From Roseiarcus sp963775575 (GTDB taxonomy: Bacteria; Pseudomonadota; Alphaproteobacteria; Rhizobiales; Beijerinckiaceae), in contig CAVZJG010000005.1 of the NCBI GenBank assembly GCA_963775575.1, positions 310,001 through 374,000 of the forward strand: a DNA stretch of 64,000 nucleotides, given 5' to 3'. Position numbers and translations under genes: made by a program. Positions 39,660-48,924 of the stretch are shown here, piece after piece. The notes under the pieces are model-generated. The model was given only the letters and a program-made list of their open reading frames with translations. It searched no databases and was not told the DNA's origin. Positions within the stretch are counted from its first letter, which is position 1, and each line of letters begins with the position of its first letter.

Positions 39660-40938
39660 GTGACGGTCGCGAGCCCCCATCACGTCGTAGTCGTCGGCGC
39701 CGGATTTGGCGGGCTTGAGCTCGTCAAGCGTCTCGCGGGCGCGCCCGTCCGCATCACGATTGTCGATCGGCGCAATCATCACGTATTCCAGCCGCTGCTT
39801 TATCAGGTTGCAACGAGTTCGTTGGCGACATCGGAGATCGCCTGGCCGATTCGCCACCTTCTACGCAAGCGCAAGGACGTCACGACCTTGCTCGGCGTGG
39901 TCGCGGGCTTCAATCTTGCTGCGCGCAAGGTGGTTCTGGAAGACGGCGGCACAATCGATTTTGATACGCTGGCGCTGGCGACGGGCGTCCGGCACGCCTA
40001 TTTTGGCCATGACGAATGGGAGCGGTTCGCGCCGGGTCTCAAGACGCTCGAGGACGCCACGACCATTCGGCGGCGCATTCTGTCGGCCTTCGAGCGCGCC
40101 GAACGCGAGAGCGACGCCGAGCGCCGCGCGGCGCAGGCCGACTTTCGTCGTCATTGGCGGCGGCCCGACCGGGGTCGAACTCGCGGGAACCATCGCCGAG
40201 CTTGCTCATGAAACTCTGCGCGAGGACTTCCGACGCATCGATACCGGCACGGCGCGCGTCGTGCTGATCGAAGCGGGCAAGCGTGTGTTGCCGGGATTCG
40301 CCGAGGATCTCGCGCGCTATGCGCACCGGGCCCTGGAGCGGCTTGGCGTCGAGGTCGAGGTCGGACGGCCGGTGTCCGAATGCACGGGGGAGGGCGTCGT
40401 CTTTGGCGATCAGAAACTCGCCACGAAGACCATTTTGTGGGCGGCCGGCGTGCAGGCGTCTCCAGCGGCGCAGTGGTTGGGAACGTCGGCCGATCGGGCC
40501 GGGCGCATCATCGTTCGGCCCGATCTGAGCGTTCCCGGACATGCCGACGTCTTCGCCATCGGCGACACAGTCAGTGTCAACGATTCCCTGGGCAAGCCGG
40601 TTCCGGGCATAGCGCCCGCCGCCAAGCAGCAAGGCGCGCATGTGGCCGCGATCATATGCGCCCGTCTCGCCGGACAGCCCTCGCCGGGCGCGTTCCGGTA
40701 TCGACACGGCGGCAGTCTCGCGACGATCGGCAAGCGGGCCGCCATCATCGACTTCGGATGGATAAAGCTTCGCGGCAGGATCGCGTGGTGGACGTGGGGC
40801 CTCGCCCATATCTACTTCCTGATTGGACTGCGCAATCGGTTGAGCGTGGCGATGAGCTGGCTATGGATTTACGTGAGCGGCCAACGCAGCGCCCGGCTCA
40901 TCACGCAGGGGAAGGACAAGGCGGGCGGCGAGGCATGA
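39660..40938 (+). pseudogene. ndh: Type II NADH dehydrogenase (NDH-2), frameshifted
   Basis: NDH-2 is a single-subunit FAD enzyme that passes electrons from NADH to quinone. GTG 39660, with AGGAGG nine bases before it, starts a good N-terminal half: HHVVVVGAGFGGLELVKRL and NHHVFQPLLYQVATSSL. Near 40125-40150 the frame changes. The first frame gives AQADFRRHWRR, while the family sequence TFVVIGGGPTGVELAGTIAE continues in the +1 frame to 40938, including ATKTILWAAGVQASPAA and HADVFAIGDT. One extra base in GCGCAGGCCGACTTT would explain it. It is either a real lesion or a sequencing error; all other motifs are intact. Confidence 0.85.
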
Positions 40939-41048
40939 ATGCGCGAGGTCGTTGCTGACACGGCCGCGCGCTCTCGCGCCCGGCGGTTGAACGAGCGCGA
41001 CGCCGGAGGTATTTCGGCTCCGAAGCTGCGAAATCGCTTGAGCCTTCC

Positions 41049-41828
41049 ATGTCCCAAAACCCGCGCATCCACCCCGCCGCCTCCTCCGGATTTTCGGCCA
41101 ACGCCGCCGCATACGCCGCCGGCCGGCCCGAGTATCCGGGGGAAGTCGAGGGGTGGCTTCGCGACGACCTGCTTCTCGGGCCCGGCAGGGCGGTTGTCGA
41201 TCTCGGCGCCGGCACGGGCAAGTTCCTCTCGCGCCTGCGCGCCGTCGGCGCAACGCTCTATGCCGTCGAGCCCGTGGCGGCGATGCGGCAAAAGCTGATC
41301 GCCGACAACCCCGACGTCGCCGCCAAGGCGGGGACGGCCGAACGCATTCCATTTCCCGACAACTCGATGGACGCGGTGGTCTGCGCGCAATCCTTCCATT
41401 GGTTCGCGACCCGCGCGGCGCTCGCCGAGATCCGGCGCGTGCTGAAAGTCGGCGGCGCGCTCGGTCTTGTCTGGAACATGCGCGACGAAAGCGTCGATTG
41501 GGTCGCCGGGCTGACGCGCATCATGGCGCCCTACGAGGGCGACACGCCGCGCTATTCCAGCGGCCGCTGGCGCGAGGTCTTCCCCGCCGAGGGCTTTTCG
41601 CCGATCGAGGAGCGTTGCTTCGCGCACGCGCACGTCGGGCCGCCCGAACGCGTCATCGTCGATCGCGTGCTGTCGACCAGCTTCATCGCCGCGCTCGACG
41701 CCGCCGAGCGGGAGAGGGTCGCCGCCCGGGTCCGCGCGCTGATCGCCGCGACGCCGGCGCTGGCCGGCCGCGCCGAAGTCGCTTTCCCCTATGAAACGCG
41801 GGCGCATCGCTGCGTCAGGGTCGCGTGA
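41049..41828 (+). CDS. Class I SAM-dependent methyltransferase
   Basis: A 259-aa methyltransferase of the UbiE/Tam-like group. Motif I is VVDLGAGTGKFLSRLRAVG, post-I is LYAVEPVAAMRQKL, motif II is MDAVVCAQSFHWFATRAAL, and motif III is VLKVGGALGLVWNMRDE. The N terminus ASSGFSANAAAYAAGRPEYP matches many Rhizobiales proteins annotated only as class I methyltransferase. Substrate unknown. The ATG at 41049 is the obvious start. The gap 40939-41048 and the gap 41829-41943 hold no other gene. Confidence 0.88.
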   Translation: MSQNPRIHPAASSGFSANAAAYAAGRPEYPGEVEGWLRDDLLLGPGRAVVDLGAGTGKFLSRLRAVGATLYAVEPVAAMRQKLIADNPDVAAKAGTAERIPFPDNSMDAVVCAQSFHWFATRAALAEIRRVLKVGGALGLVWNMRDESVDWVAGLTRIMAPYEGDTPRYSSGRWREVFPAEGFSPIEERCFAHAHVGPPERVIVDRVLSTSFIAALDAAERERVAARVRALIAATPALAGRAEVAFPYETRAHRCVRVA

Positions 41829-41881
41829 GCGGCGCGCGAAGCGTCGTCGCTCGCGGAGCGAGGGCGCGATTTTTCACCCCC

Positions 41882-41909
41882 TTGACAATCGCGTAGCATA
41901 GGCTACACT
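41882..41909 (+). promoter_or_regulatory. Promoter with an MntR-like operator before the Nramp gene
   Basis: TTGACA (41882-41887) and TACACT (41904-41909), 16 bp apart, fit a sigma70 promoter. The spacer and -10 overlap the palindrome GTAGC-ATAG-GCTAC (41893-41906). Its core TAGCATAGGCTA (41894-41905) differs in one base from TAGCAAAGGCTA, the core of the E. coli mntH MntR box. Repression by manganese is therefore predicted. Confidence 0.6.
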
Positions 41910-41943
41910 TATTAGGAAAGGCATAAAAGGAACGGGGTCGGCG

Positions 41944-43251
41944 ATGAGCTTGGTCACGGCGCGTGTAGGAATGACGGATCGAACCGTCGAGAGCATCCGC
42001 GACGTGCTGGCGGGCAGGGCGCGCCGGTTCAGCCCGCTGCTGTTCGCCGGGCCGGCGGTGATCGCCTCGATCGCCTACATGGACCCCGGCAATTTCGCCA
42101 CCAACATTCAGGCCGGGGCGAAGTACGGTTATGCGCTGCTGTGGGTCGTCTTGTTGGCCAACGTAGTCGCCATGCTGTTCCAGGCGCTGTCGGCCAAGCT
42201 CGGCATCGTCACCGGGCGCAACCTGGCCGAAATGTGCCGCGAGCATTTTCCCCGGCCCGTCGTCTACGCCTTGTGGATCGTCAGCGAAGCCGCGGCGATG
42301 GCGACCGACCTCGCCGAATTCCTCGGCGGCGCCATCGGCCTGTCGCTGCTGCTGCACATCCCGTTGGTCGCCGGCATGGGCGTCACCGCCGTGCTGACCT
42401 ACGGCGTCCTGACGTTCGAGGGACGGGGGTTTCGCCCGATCGAGATGATCATCGGGATCTTGGTCGCCGCCATCGCGCTGTGCTATCTCGTCGAAGTGTT
42501 CATCGCCCCGGTCGACTGGGGCGCGGCGGGCCTCGGCTCGATCGCGCCGCAATTGCCGGACGCCGGCGCCCTGACGATCGCGGTCGGCATCGTCGGCGCG
42601 ACGATCATGCCGCACGCGATCTTCCTGCATTCCGGACTGACGCAGAACCGCGCGCCGGCGCGCAACGACGGCGAGCGTCGCCAATTGCTGCGCTTCTCCA
42701 ACATCGAGGTCCTCGTCGCCCTGGCGGTGGCCGGGCTGGTCAATATGGCGATGGTGGTGATGGCCGCGAGCGCGTTCCATGAGGGCCACAGCGATGTCGC
42801 CGAGATCGAGACCGCCTATTCGACGCTGACGCCGCTGCTCGGCGCCGGCGCGGCGGGCGTCTTCCTGACCGCGCTGCTGGCGTCCGGGCTGTCCAGCTCC
42901 GCGGTCGGCACGATGGCCGGCCAGATGATCATGCAGGGTTTTATCGGCTTCCGCATTCCGATCGTCGTCCGCCGTCTCGTCACGATGATCCCCGCCTTCG
43001 TCGTCGTCGCGCTGGGCGTCAATTCGACCAACGCGCTGGTCGTCAGCCAGGTGGTGCTGAGCTTCGCCTTGCCGGCGCCGGTCATCGCCCTGCTGATGTT
43101 CACCCGCCGCAGGGACATCATGGGCGCCTTCGTCAACAGCCGCCTGACCAACGTCGCCGCCGCAGCCGGAACCGTGGTCATCCTCGCCCTGAACTTCGTT
43201 CTGCTGCTGCAAACGCTCGGCGTCGACATTCCCGGATTGTCGAGCGGCTGA
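41944..43251 (+). CDS. mntH: Nramp-family divalent metal (probably Mn2+) transporter
   Basis: A 435-aa proton-coupled metal importer with about 11 membrane helices. The metal-binding motif of helix 1 is SIAYMDPGNFATNIQAG (DPGN), and helix 6 has GATIMPHAIFLHSGLTQNR (MPH), both complete. The glycine-rich ASGLSSSAVGTMAGQMIMQGF signature is also there. An MntR-like operator in the promoter points to manganese. It stands alone, with AAAAGGAACGGGG upstream of the ATG. Confidence 0.92.
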   Translation: MSLVTARVGMTDRTVESIRDVLAGRARRFSPLLFAGPAVIASIAYMDPGNFATNIQAGAKYGYALLWVVLLANVVAMLFQALSAKLGIVTGRNLAEMCREHFPRPVVYALWIVSEAAAMATDLAEFLGGAIGLSLLLHIPLVAGMGVTAVLTYGVLTFEGRGFRPIEMIIGILVAAIALCYLVEVFIAPVDWGAAGLGSIAPQLPDAGALTIAVGIVGATIMPHAIFLHSGLTQNRAPARNDGERRQLLRFSNIEVLVALAVAGLVNMAMVVMAASAFHEGHSDVAEIETAYSTLTPLLGAGAAGVFLTALLASGLSSSAVGTMAGQMIMQGFIGFRIPIVVRRLVTMIPAFVVVALGVNSTNALVVSQVVLSFALPAPVIALLMFTRRRDIMGAFVNSRLTNVAAAAGTVVILALNFVLLLQTLGVDIPGLSSG

Positions 43252-43272
43252 GCGGCGCCGCTCAGGTTCGCG

Positions 43273-43917
43273 TCACGCGCGCGCGGCGGCCTTCGCCGCT
43301 TCCGCCTCGGCGGCGCGCGTGGCGAGCGCCTTGGCGAGGCGGCGGCGCAGCGCGGCATCCTGATGGGCGGGGTGGCCGGGGTCGGCGGCGGCGGCGACCA
43401 TACGGCGCATCAGGTCGTAATCGTGCTCGTCGCGGTAGGGCTTGAGGTCGAGATCTCGCGGCAGCTTGGTCAGCCGTTCGTCGCCCATCCGCTTGACGTA
43501 GGTCTGCATGAAGCGATCGTAGGCGCGCCACGAAACGCCGTCGGCGCGCACGGCGGCCTCTTCGGCGCGCGTCGCGATCTGGTGGGCGTGCTGATAGTGC
43601 AGGTCGAGCTGGTCGATCAGCGTCTTCTCGACCTCCTCGTGCAGCAGGAGATAGCGATCGACCGCGATCGTGCGGCCCTTGTAGAGGAAGCTCTCGGGCA
43701 AGTGGCGGTCGATATAGATGCGCTTGCCGTCGAGGCTGTAGCCGGCGAGATAGGGAATGTCGTGATCGCGGTCGATCCGGCCGACCCGGCGCGCGATGGC
43801 GTCGAGCGCGCGATCGAGCATCAGGCTCGACACATAGGTGTCGGGAATGCGCAGCCGCTTGTGCGCGCCGACGGGATGGCAGCAGTTTTCCGGCACCTTC
43901 CCCTCCCGGACGAGCAA
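43273..43917 (-). CDS. Conserved-looking protein of unknown function
   Basis: A 214-aa protein, charged and helical, with an Ala/Glu-rich C terminus (LAKALATRAAEAEAAKAAARA). The N terminus has PENCCHPVGAHKRL and the middle PYLAGYSLDGKRIYIDRHLPE, then a HEEVEK helix followed by YQHAHQIATRAEEAAVR, which recalls but does not prove a metal site. The start is a TTG at 43917 with no better candidate; GTG 43896 follows GGGAGGGG too closely. The gene is convergent with mntH (22 bp) and lies downstream of the secreted-protein gene on the same strand. Confidence 0.6.
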   Translation of the reverse strand: MLVREGKVPENCCHPVGAHKRLRIPDTYVSSLMLDRALDAIARRVGRIDRDHDIPYLAGYSLDGKRIYIDRHLPESFLYKGRTIAVDRYLLLHEEVEKTLIDQLDLHYQHAHQIATRAEEAAVRADGVSWRAYDRFMQTYVKRMGDERLTKLPRDLDLKPYRDEHDYDLMRRMVAAAADPGHPAHQDAALRRRLAKALATRAAEAEAAKAAARA

Positions 43918-43954
43918 GACGCCGCTTCGCCCTAGGGAAAAGCGAAGCGGCGTC
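43918..43954. repeat. Hairpin between two minus-strand genes
   Basis: GACGCCGCTTCGC and its exact complement GCGAAGCGGCGTC are separated by 11 bp, just after the stop of the 43985-44551 gene. There is no U-run, so it may be a processing or attenuation hairpin, not a classical terminator. Its last arm touches the TTG start of the next gene. Confidence 0.6.
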
Positions 43955-43984
43955 GATAGCCTGAAGCGGCGATAAGGCCGCCTG

Positions 43985-44551
43985 TTACTTCGGTTCCTTC
44001 TCGTCCTTGGCGGCGGCGTCGCCGGCGGCTTTGGCGTCGGCTTCGCACATATAGGCGCCCTGCTTGGTCGTGCCGTAGCTCTTATGGCCGGAGTAGTGGT
44101 ATTTGTGCGACTTGGTGTTGACCCAGACGACGGTGTCGGCCGGGCAATGCGCCTTGGCTTCGGCCTCGGCGGCGAATTCGCCGGCGCCGGTCGCGGCGGC
44201 GGCCGCCTTCGGCGCGGGCTTCATCGGCGCGGGCTTCGCCGGCGCCGGAGCGGCAGCGGCGGGAGCGGGCGCCGGGGCGGGCGCGGCGGCGGGCGCCGGA
44301 GCCGGCGCGGCGGCCGGGGCGGCGGCGGGGGCCGCGGCCGGGGCGGCGGCGCCTTCCTTCTGCGCCTTGCAAGTCTTGAGGAAGTCCTGCCAGGTCTGGC
44401 CGTTGGTGGTGCCGGCCGCCTTGACCGCCTTCCATTCGTCGCCGCACTGCTTCATCACGCTTTCGGCGCTGGCCGCGCCGTTCGCCGTCAGAGCGAACGC
44501 GCCGGCGAGCAGGATGGCCGAAAAGGCGATCCCCATTGTCTTCGTCATCAT
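43985..44551 (-). CDS. Secreted Ala/Pro-rich protein with C-terminal cysteine domain
   Basis: A 188-aa predicted periplasmic protein. Signal peptide after MTKTMGIAFSAILLAGAFALT, then a Trp/Cys segment (MKQCGDEWKAVKAAGTTNGQ to FLKTCKAQ), an Ala-Pro repeat linker of about 60 residues, and a C-terminal module CPADTVVWVNTKSHKYHYSG with YGTTKQGAYMCEADAKAAG. That last module is widespread in rhizobial secreted proteins; its function is unknown to me. ATG 44551 was chosen because AAGGA lies seven bases upstream; ATG 44548 and 44569 are alternatives. The repeat linker is low-complexity. Confidence 0.8.
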   Translation of the reverse strand: MMTKTMGIAFSAILLAGAFALTANGAASAESVMKQCGDEWKAVKAAGTTNGQTWQDFLKTCKAQKEGAAAPAAAPAAAPAAAPAPAPAAAPAPAPAPAAAAPAPAKPAPMKPAPKAAAAATGAGEFAAEAEAKAHCPADTVVWVNTKSHKYHYSGHKSYGTTKQGAYMCEADAKAAGDAAAKDEKEPK

Positions 44552-44652
44552 GGCAAGTTCCTTCCGCATCGGCTCTGTCCGCCACAGCTTGGCTTGGCGC
44601 CGGAGCCTTCCCGATTTCGCCGCGAATCGCCGCGGCCGCGCTTTCATTGGCC

Positions 44653-45294
44653 TCACGCCGCTGAACCCGGAATGAACGTGTTGGCGAACTTCTTCAGCTT
44701 GGTCGACACCCGGTGCCGACGCTGCTCGGCGTCGGCGACTTCCTGCGAGGTCACCCAGTTCAATTGAATGGCGCGGCGCTGGCCGGAGATCGGCTTGTGG
44801 CCGTGCCAGGAATTGTCGGCGCGCCGGAACGCCAGCAGCGTGCCGCCGTAGGGCGGCACTTCCACGACATAGTCGTCGATGTCGTGTGGGCCGCGCAGCA
44901 GGCGCAGCCGGCCCGCGTCCTCCTGCCAACGCTCGTTCATGTAGAGGAGAACGGTGATGATCTTGGTCTTCGAATTGGTGTGGATCGCGCCGTCCTTTTC
45001 CCGGACATAGCCGCGCACGGTGTACATGGTCGGTCGCCCGGTCAGATCGACGCCGAACTTGCGTTCGATCGCCGACTGGAATTGGGGTCCGAGCAATTCG
45101 TCGATCAGCGCGCGGAAATGGCCGCGGATGGAGAGCTCGGCGGGCGGATGGGAGCCAGGGCCGGGCACCTCGGGATAGTCGGCCAGGACCGACGCAAAAA
45201 GGCCGCTGTCGAGAAACTCGGGCACGACGAGAAAATCAAACGGATCGCGCGCGAGCGGAGTGCGCTCCAGCGCGGCGAAATCGCAATAGTTCAT
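44653..45294 (-). CDS. 2OG-Fe(II) oxygenase-like protein
   Basis: A 213-aa protein with the double-stranded beta-helix pattern of prolyl-hydroxylase-like dioxygenases. The proximal metal segment reads DGAIHTNSKTKIITVLLYMN, followed by GTLLAFRRADNSWHGHKPIS with the distal His and RRAIQLNWV with the 2-oxoglutarate Arg. Relatives usually have HxD in the first motif; here it is H-T-N, so one iron ligand may be lost or replaced. Substrate unknown. A long stand-alone gene, divergent from nothing; 100 bp separate it from the kinase-like gene upstream. Confidence 0.75.
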   Translation of the reverse strand: MNYCDFAALERTPLARDPFDFLVVPEFLDSGLFASVLADYPEVPGPGSHPPAELSIRGHFRALIDELLGPQFQSAIERKFGVDLTGRPTMYTVRGYVREKDGAIHTNSKTKIITVLLYMNERWQEDAGRLRLLRGPHDIDDYVVEVPPYGGTLLAFRRADNSWHGHKPISGQRRAIQLNWVTSQEVADAEQRRHRVSTKLKKFANTFIPGSAA

Positions 45295-45411
45295 TGGCCG
45301 CTCCGAGGCTGCGCCCGCGATGCGAAGCGCCCACTTTTCGCCAGCGTATAGCAGAAACGCCGCGAGCCGCCAAGAATGGGCGGGAAGCTTTTGGCTCGGC
45401 TCGCCCTCCCC

Positions 45412-46989
45412 TTAAAGGCGCGCGCGCGCCGCCGCGACGACCGCGGCGAGATCGCCCGCGGCGTCGAGCGCGCTCCAACCATCTTCCATGAGCGGCGCGG
45501 CCGTTTGCGCAGCGACAATGCGCGCGTCGGCGTCGGAGGCGTCGCGCCCGCGCATGCCGACGCGCCTCAGACGCAACGCCAGCGGCGCTTCGAGCCACAG
45601 GCCGACGAAGGCGACCTCGAGGTCGGCCGCCAGCCGCGCCGCCGCCTTGCACTCGCGCGCGCGCGCATGAACGGCGTCGACGACGGCGCTCTGCCCCGCG
45701 CGCAGCGCCAGCCCCGCCTTGCGCGCGAGCCGCGCATAGGTCTCGCGGTTCGCCTCATCGCTGTAGGCCTCGTCGGGCAGGCGGGTCGTCTCCTCGACGG
45801 CGAACAGGCGCTTGCGCTCGACGTCGCTGCGCAACACAACCGCGCCCGGCGCGCGCCCGATTTCGGGCGCCAGCGCGGCGGCGAGCGCGCTCTTGCCGGT
45901 TCCCGAGAGGCCGCCGATCGCGATCAAGCGCGCCGGCGCGGGCCTCAGAAACGCCTCGGCGAACTGGAAATAGCGCGTCGCGGCCGCTCTCTCGCGCCTC
46001 TGCTCGTCGCCGCTGAGGTGCGCGATGGCGCCCGCCTCGACCTTGGCGCGGATCGCGGCGCGGACGCTCATGAAGAGGGGCAGCGCCGCCAGGCCGGAGA
46101 ATTGCGCCTCCTCGCTCAGCGACAGATAGCTCGCCAGCAGCAGGTTGGCGGCGAGGCGCAGGTCGCGTTCCCACAGATCCATCAGCGCGAAGGCGAGATC
46201 GTAGAGAATGTCGCCGGTGGCGATGTCGGGGTCGAATTCGATCGCGTCGAACAGCACGGGCTCGCCGTCGACGACCGCAATGTTGCGCAGGTGCAGATCG
46301 CCGTGGCAGCGGCGGACGTAGCCTTGCTCGCCGCGCGCGACCAGCAGCGGCCTGACGGCGGCGAGCGCCTCGCGCGCTTCGCGCGCCAGCGCGGCCGCTC
46401 GCGCGGGATCGAACAGATCGGGCCGCGCGGCGAAGACGGCCTCGTTCTGATCGAGATAGGTCGAGAGCGACCGCGTCGCGCGCTCGCCGTCGCGCCGGGG
46501 CGCGCGTTCGTGCGAGCGGCGGATCGCCTGCGCGAGCTTGCGCACGAGTTCGCTGGTCAAGGCGCCGCGCTCGGCGACCCGGTCGAGCGTCGCGTTCTCG
46601 TCGAAGCAGCGCATGTGAACCGCCCATTCCACGGCGTCGCCGTCTCCGCCGATCGCGAGGCTTCCGCCCTGGCGGGTGATCGGCGCGACGCCGAGATAGA
46701 TCGTCGGCGCGTTGTCGCGGTTGACCTCGATCTCCGCCTCGCAGGCGGCGCGGCGCTTTTCCAGCGTCGAGAAATCGAGGAACGGCAGGCGGATCGCGCG
46801 CTTGACCTTGTAGACGTCGTCGCCGGCCAGGAACACCGCCGCGCCTTGGGTGTCGATCCTTTTCACCGGGCCCGTGAGGCCATAGGCGCGGGGGTCGCCG
46901 AGCAACGACAACGCCGCCGATTGATCGCCTTCGAGGGGCGTCGAGGACGGGCCGCTTGGCCCGGCGGACGGGGCGACGCGCTTTCTCAT
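45412..46989 (-). CDS. Two-domain protein: aminoglycoside-phosphotransferase-like plus AAA kinase
   Basis: A 525-aa fusion. The first about 330 residues resemble the APH/choline-kinase fold (DVYKVKRAIRLPFLDFSTLE with the ATP Lys, then RRCHGDLHLRNIAVVDGEPVLFDAIEFDP with the HGDLHLRN catalytic loop and metal Asp). The last 170 residues form an AAA/zeta-toxin-like P-loop kinase (IAIGGLSGTGKSALAAALAP). The combination is a known arrangement in proteobacteria; its substrate is not known. ATG 46989 is preferred over the ORF start at 47100, since the upstream residues are Arg/Ala-rich and not family-like. Confidence 0.85.
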   Translation of the reverse strand: MRKRVAPSAGPSGPSSTPLEGDQSAALSLLGDPRAYGLTGPVKRIDTQGAAVFLAGDDVYKVKRAIRLPFLDFSTLEKRRAACEAEIEVNRDNAPTIYLGVAPITRQGGSLAIGGDGDAVEWAVHMRCFDENATLDRVAERGALTSELVRKLAQAIRRSHERAPRRDGERATRSLSTYLDQNEAVFAARPDLFDPARAAALAREAREALAAVRPLLVARGEQGYVRRCHGDLHLRNIAVVDGEPVLFDAIEFDPDIATGDILYDLAFALMDLWERDLRLAANLLLASYLSLSEEAQFSGLAALPLFMSVRAAIRAKVEAGAIAHLSGDEQRRERAAATRYFQFAEAFLRPAPARLIAIGGLSGTGKSALAAALAPEIGRAPGAVVLRSDVERKRLFAVEETTRLPDEAYSDEANRETYARLARKAGLALRAGQSAVVDAVHARARECKAAARLAADLEVAFVGLWLEAPLALRLRRVGMRGRDASDADARIVAAQTAAPLMEDGWSALDAAGDLAAVVAAARARL

Positions 46990-47196
46990 CGTTTCGGCTC
47001 GGCGGGCGATGTCTGGAGGTCTCGTCCAATGGACGCGAAAAGCGGCGCCTGTCAATATTGTCGACGCGGCGAAGGCCGGCCGCGCGCGGCGCGTTGACAT
47101 GCGTCAAGCCTGGCGTGCGGCGGCGGGCTAAGAGCCTGCCAGCCTGTCGCGCGACTCGCCGGCGACGGCGTAGCGCGCCCGATCGCGCCGAACTGG

Positions 47197-48618
47197 ATGT
47201 GCGCCATGCTTGACCCGAACTCGTCCAAGAACCGCATCGAGAACCACACCTTCGATGAACTGACGATCGGCCAGCGCGACACCTTCGCGCGCGCGCTCAG
47301 CCCCGAGGATTTCGAGCGTCTGGCCGCCGCGGCGGGCGCGCTCGATCCCGAAGCCGTCGAATCGGCGCTGGTGACGACCAACGGCTTCCAGGCGATCGCG
47401 GCCGAGAGCGGCTGGGGCGGCGCGATGATCGCGGCGGTCATCGCCGGACGATTTCCCGGCGCGGGAACCGTGCTGGTGCGTCAGGCCCTGGAAATGCAGG
47501 GCGCGGCGGGGCCGGGCGACGTCATGACCCTGGTGGTCTCGGTCAAATCCAAGAACCCCGAGGGGCGGCGCATCGTCCTCGATTGCCGCGCCACCAATCA
47601 GCGCGGCGAATTGACCTTGAGCGGGGTCGTCGAAGTGGCCGCCCCGGCCGAGAAGATCCTTCGCCGCATCGTACGCGACCAGGGCGGCGAGATTCATGAG
47701 AGGGGCCGCCGCTATCGCCGGCTGATCGACATGACGCGCGGCCTCGCGCCGCTGCGCACCGCGGTCGTCCATCCCGTCGACGAAGCTTCGCTGGTCGGCG
47801 CCGTCGAAGCGGCGCGCGAGCGGCTGATCGAGGCGGTCCTGGTCGGTCCCGAGGCGAAAATCCGCCGCGCTGCGGAGGAGGCGCACATCGACCTCGCGTC
47901 GTTCGAGATCGTGTCGACCGAACACAGCCACGCGGCGGCGGAGGCCGCCGTGGCGATGGCGCGCTCCGGCGAGGTCGAGGCGTTGATGAAAGGCGCCCTG
48001 CACACCGACGAACTGATGCGCGCCGTGGTCCATCCCACGCTCGGCCTGCGCACCGCGCGCCGCATCACCCACGTCTTCGCCATCGACGCGCCGCACTATC
48101 CCCGGCCCTTGTTCATCACCGACGCCGCCGTCAACATCTACCCCAAGCTGCTCGACAAGCGCGACATCGTGCAGAACGCGATCGACCTCACTCGGGCGCT
48201 GGGCATCTTGACGCCGCGGGTGGCGATCCTCTCCGCGGTCGAGACGGTTTCGCCGGACATCAGCTCGACCATCGACGCCGCGGCTCTATGCAAGATGGCG
48301 GATCGCGGCCAGATCGTCGGCGGCATTCTCGACGGTCCGCTGGCTTTCGACAACGCGGTGTCGGCGGAGGCGGCGCGCGCCAAGGGCATCGTCTCGCCGG
48401 TGGCGGGGCGCGCCGACATTCTCGTCGTGCCCGATCTCGAAGCCGGCAACATGCTCGCCAAGCAGCTCGAATATCTCGCCGACGCCGAAATGGCCGGCGT
48501 GGTCCTGGGCGCGCGGGTGCCGTTCATTCTCACCAGCCGCGCCGACAAGACCATCGCGCGGTTGGGCTCCTGCGCGATCGCGATGCTGATGGCGCGGCGC
48601 GCGGCGCCCGGCGCGTAG
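47197..48618 (+). CDS. MaoC-like / phosphate acetyltransferase fusion
   Basis: A 473-aa bifunctional-type protein. Residues about 15-150 match a MaoC hot-dog hydratase (FDELTIGQRDTFARALSPED, FPGAGTVLVRQALEM). Residues about 165-470 match the phosphotransacetylase/phosphotransbutyrylase fold, with VEALMKGALHTDELMRAV and PHYPRPLFITDAAVNIYP. The MaoC catalytic D-x-N-P-x-H motif is replaced by AGALDPEAVE, so hydratase activity is probably lost. Rhizobial homologues are often followed by ackA, which is absent here. Starts at ATG 47197 and 47206 are both possible. Confidence 0.85.
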   Translation: MCAMLDPNSSKNRIENHTFDELTIGQRDTFARALSPEDFERLAAAAGALDPEAVESALVTTNGFQAIAAESGWGGAMIAAVIAGRFPGAGTVLVRQALEMQGAAGPGDVMTLVVSVKSKNPEGRRIVLDCRATNQRGELTLSGVVEVAAPAEKILRRIVRDQGGEIHERGRRYRRLIDMTRGLAPLRTAVVHPVDEASLVGAVEAARERLIEAVLVGPEAKIRRAAEEAHIDLASFEIVSTEHSHAAAEAAVAMARSGEVEALMKGALHTDELMRAVVHPTLGLRTARRITHVFAIDAPHYPRPLFITDAAVNIYPKLLDKRDIVQNAIDLTRALGILTPRVAILSAVETVSPDISSTIDAAALCKMADRGQIVGGILDGPLAFDNAVSAEAARAKGIVSPVAGRADILVVPDLEAGNMLAKQLEYLADAEMAGVVLGARVPFILTSRADKTIARLGSCAIAMLMARRAAPGA

Positions 48619-48924
48619 ATCGGATAGGCGATCCGCCGCTAGGCGCGGCGGGCGCGACGGCAGGCGAGCCCGGCGAATGGGAAGGAATTCGTCGCACGCT
48701 GGCTGAAAGAAACGTCGACCCGTCTCATTTCGTTCAAACGTCCCGCCAAGCGATACGGAATCGGAGCGCGCAGACTCGTTGCGCGACTGCGAAACTGCAT
48801 GTCGCCGATGGAATATTGATTCCGGTCAACGTCGCTGCGTTCGATCAATGACAGCGTGTCGGCGTGTTCGAGCGGCGCGCCGTTCGTTGTGCGCCCGTTG
48901 TCGAAAGGGAGAGGGAGGGGCCTC

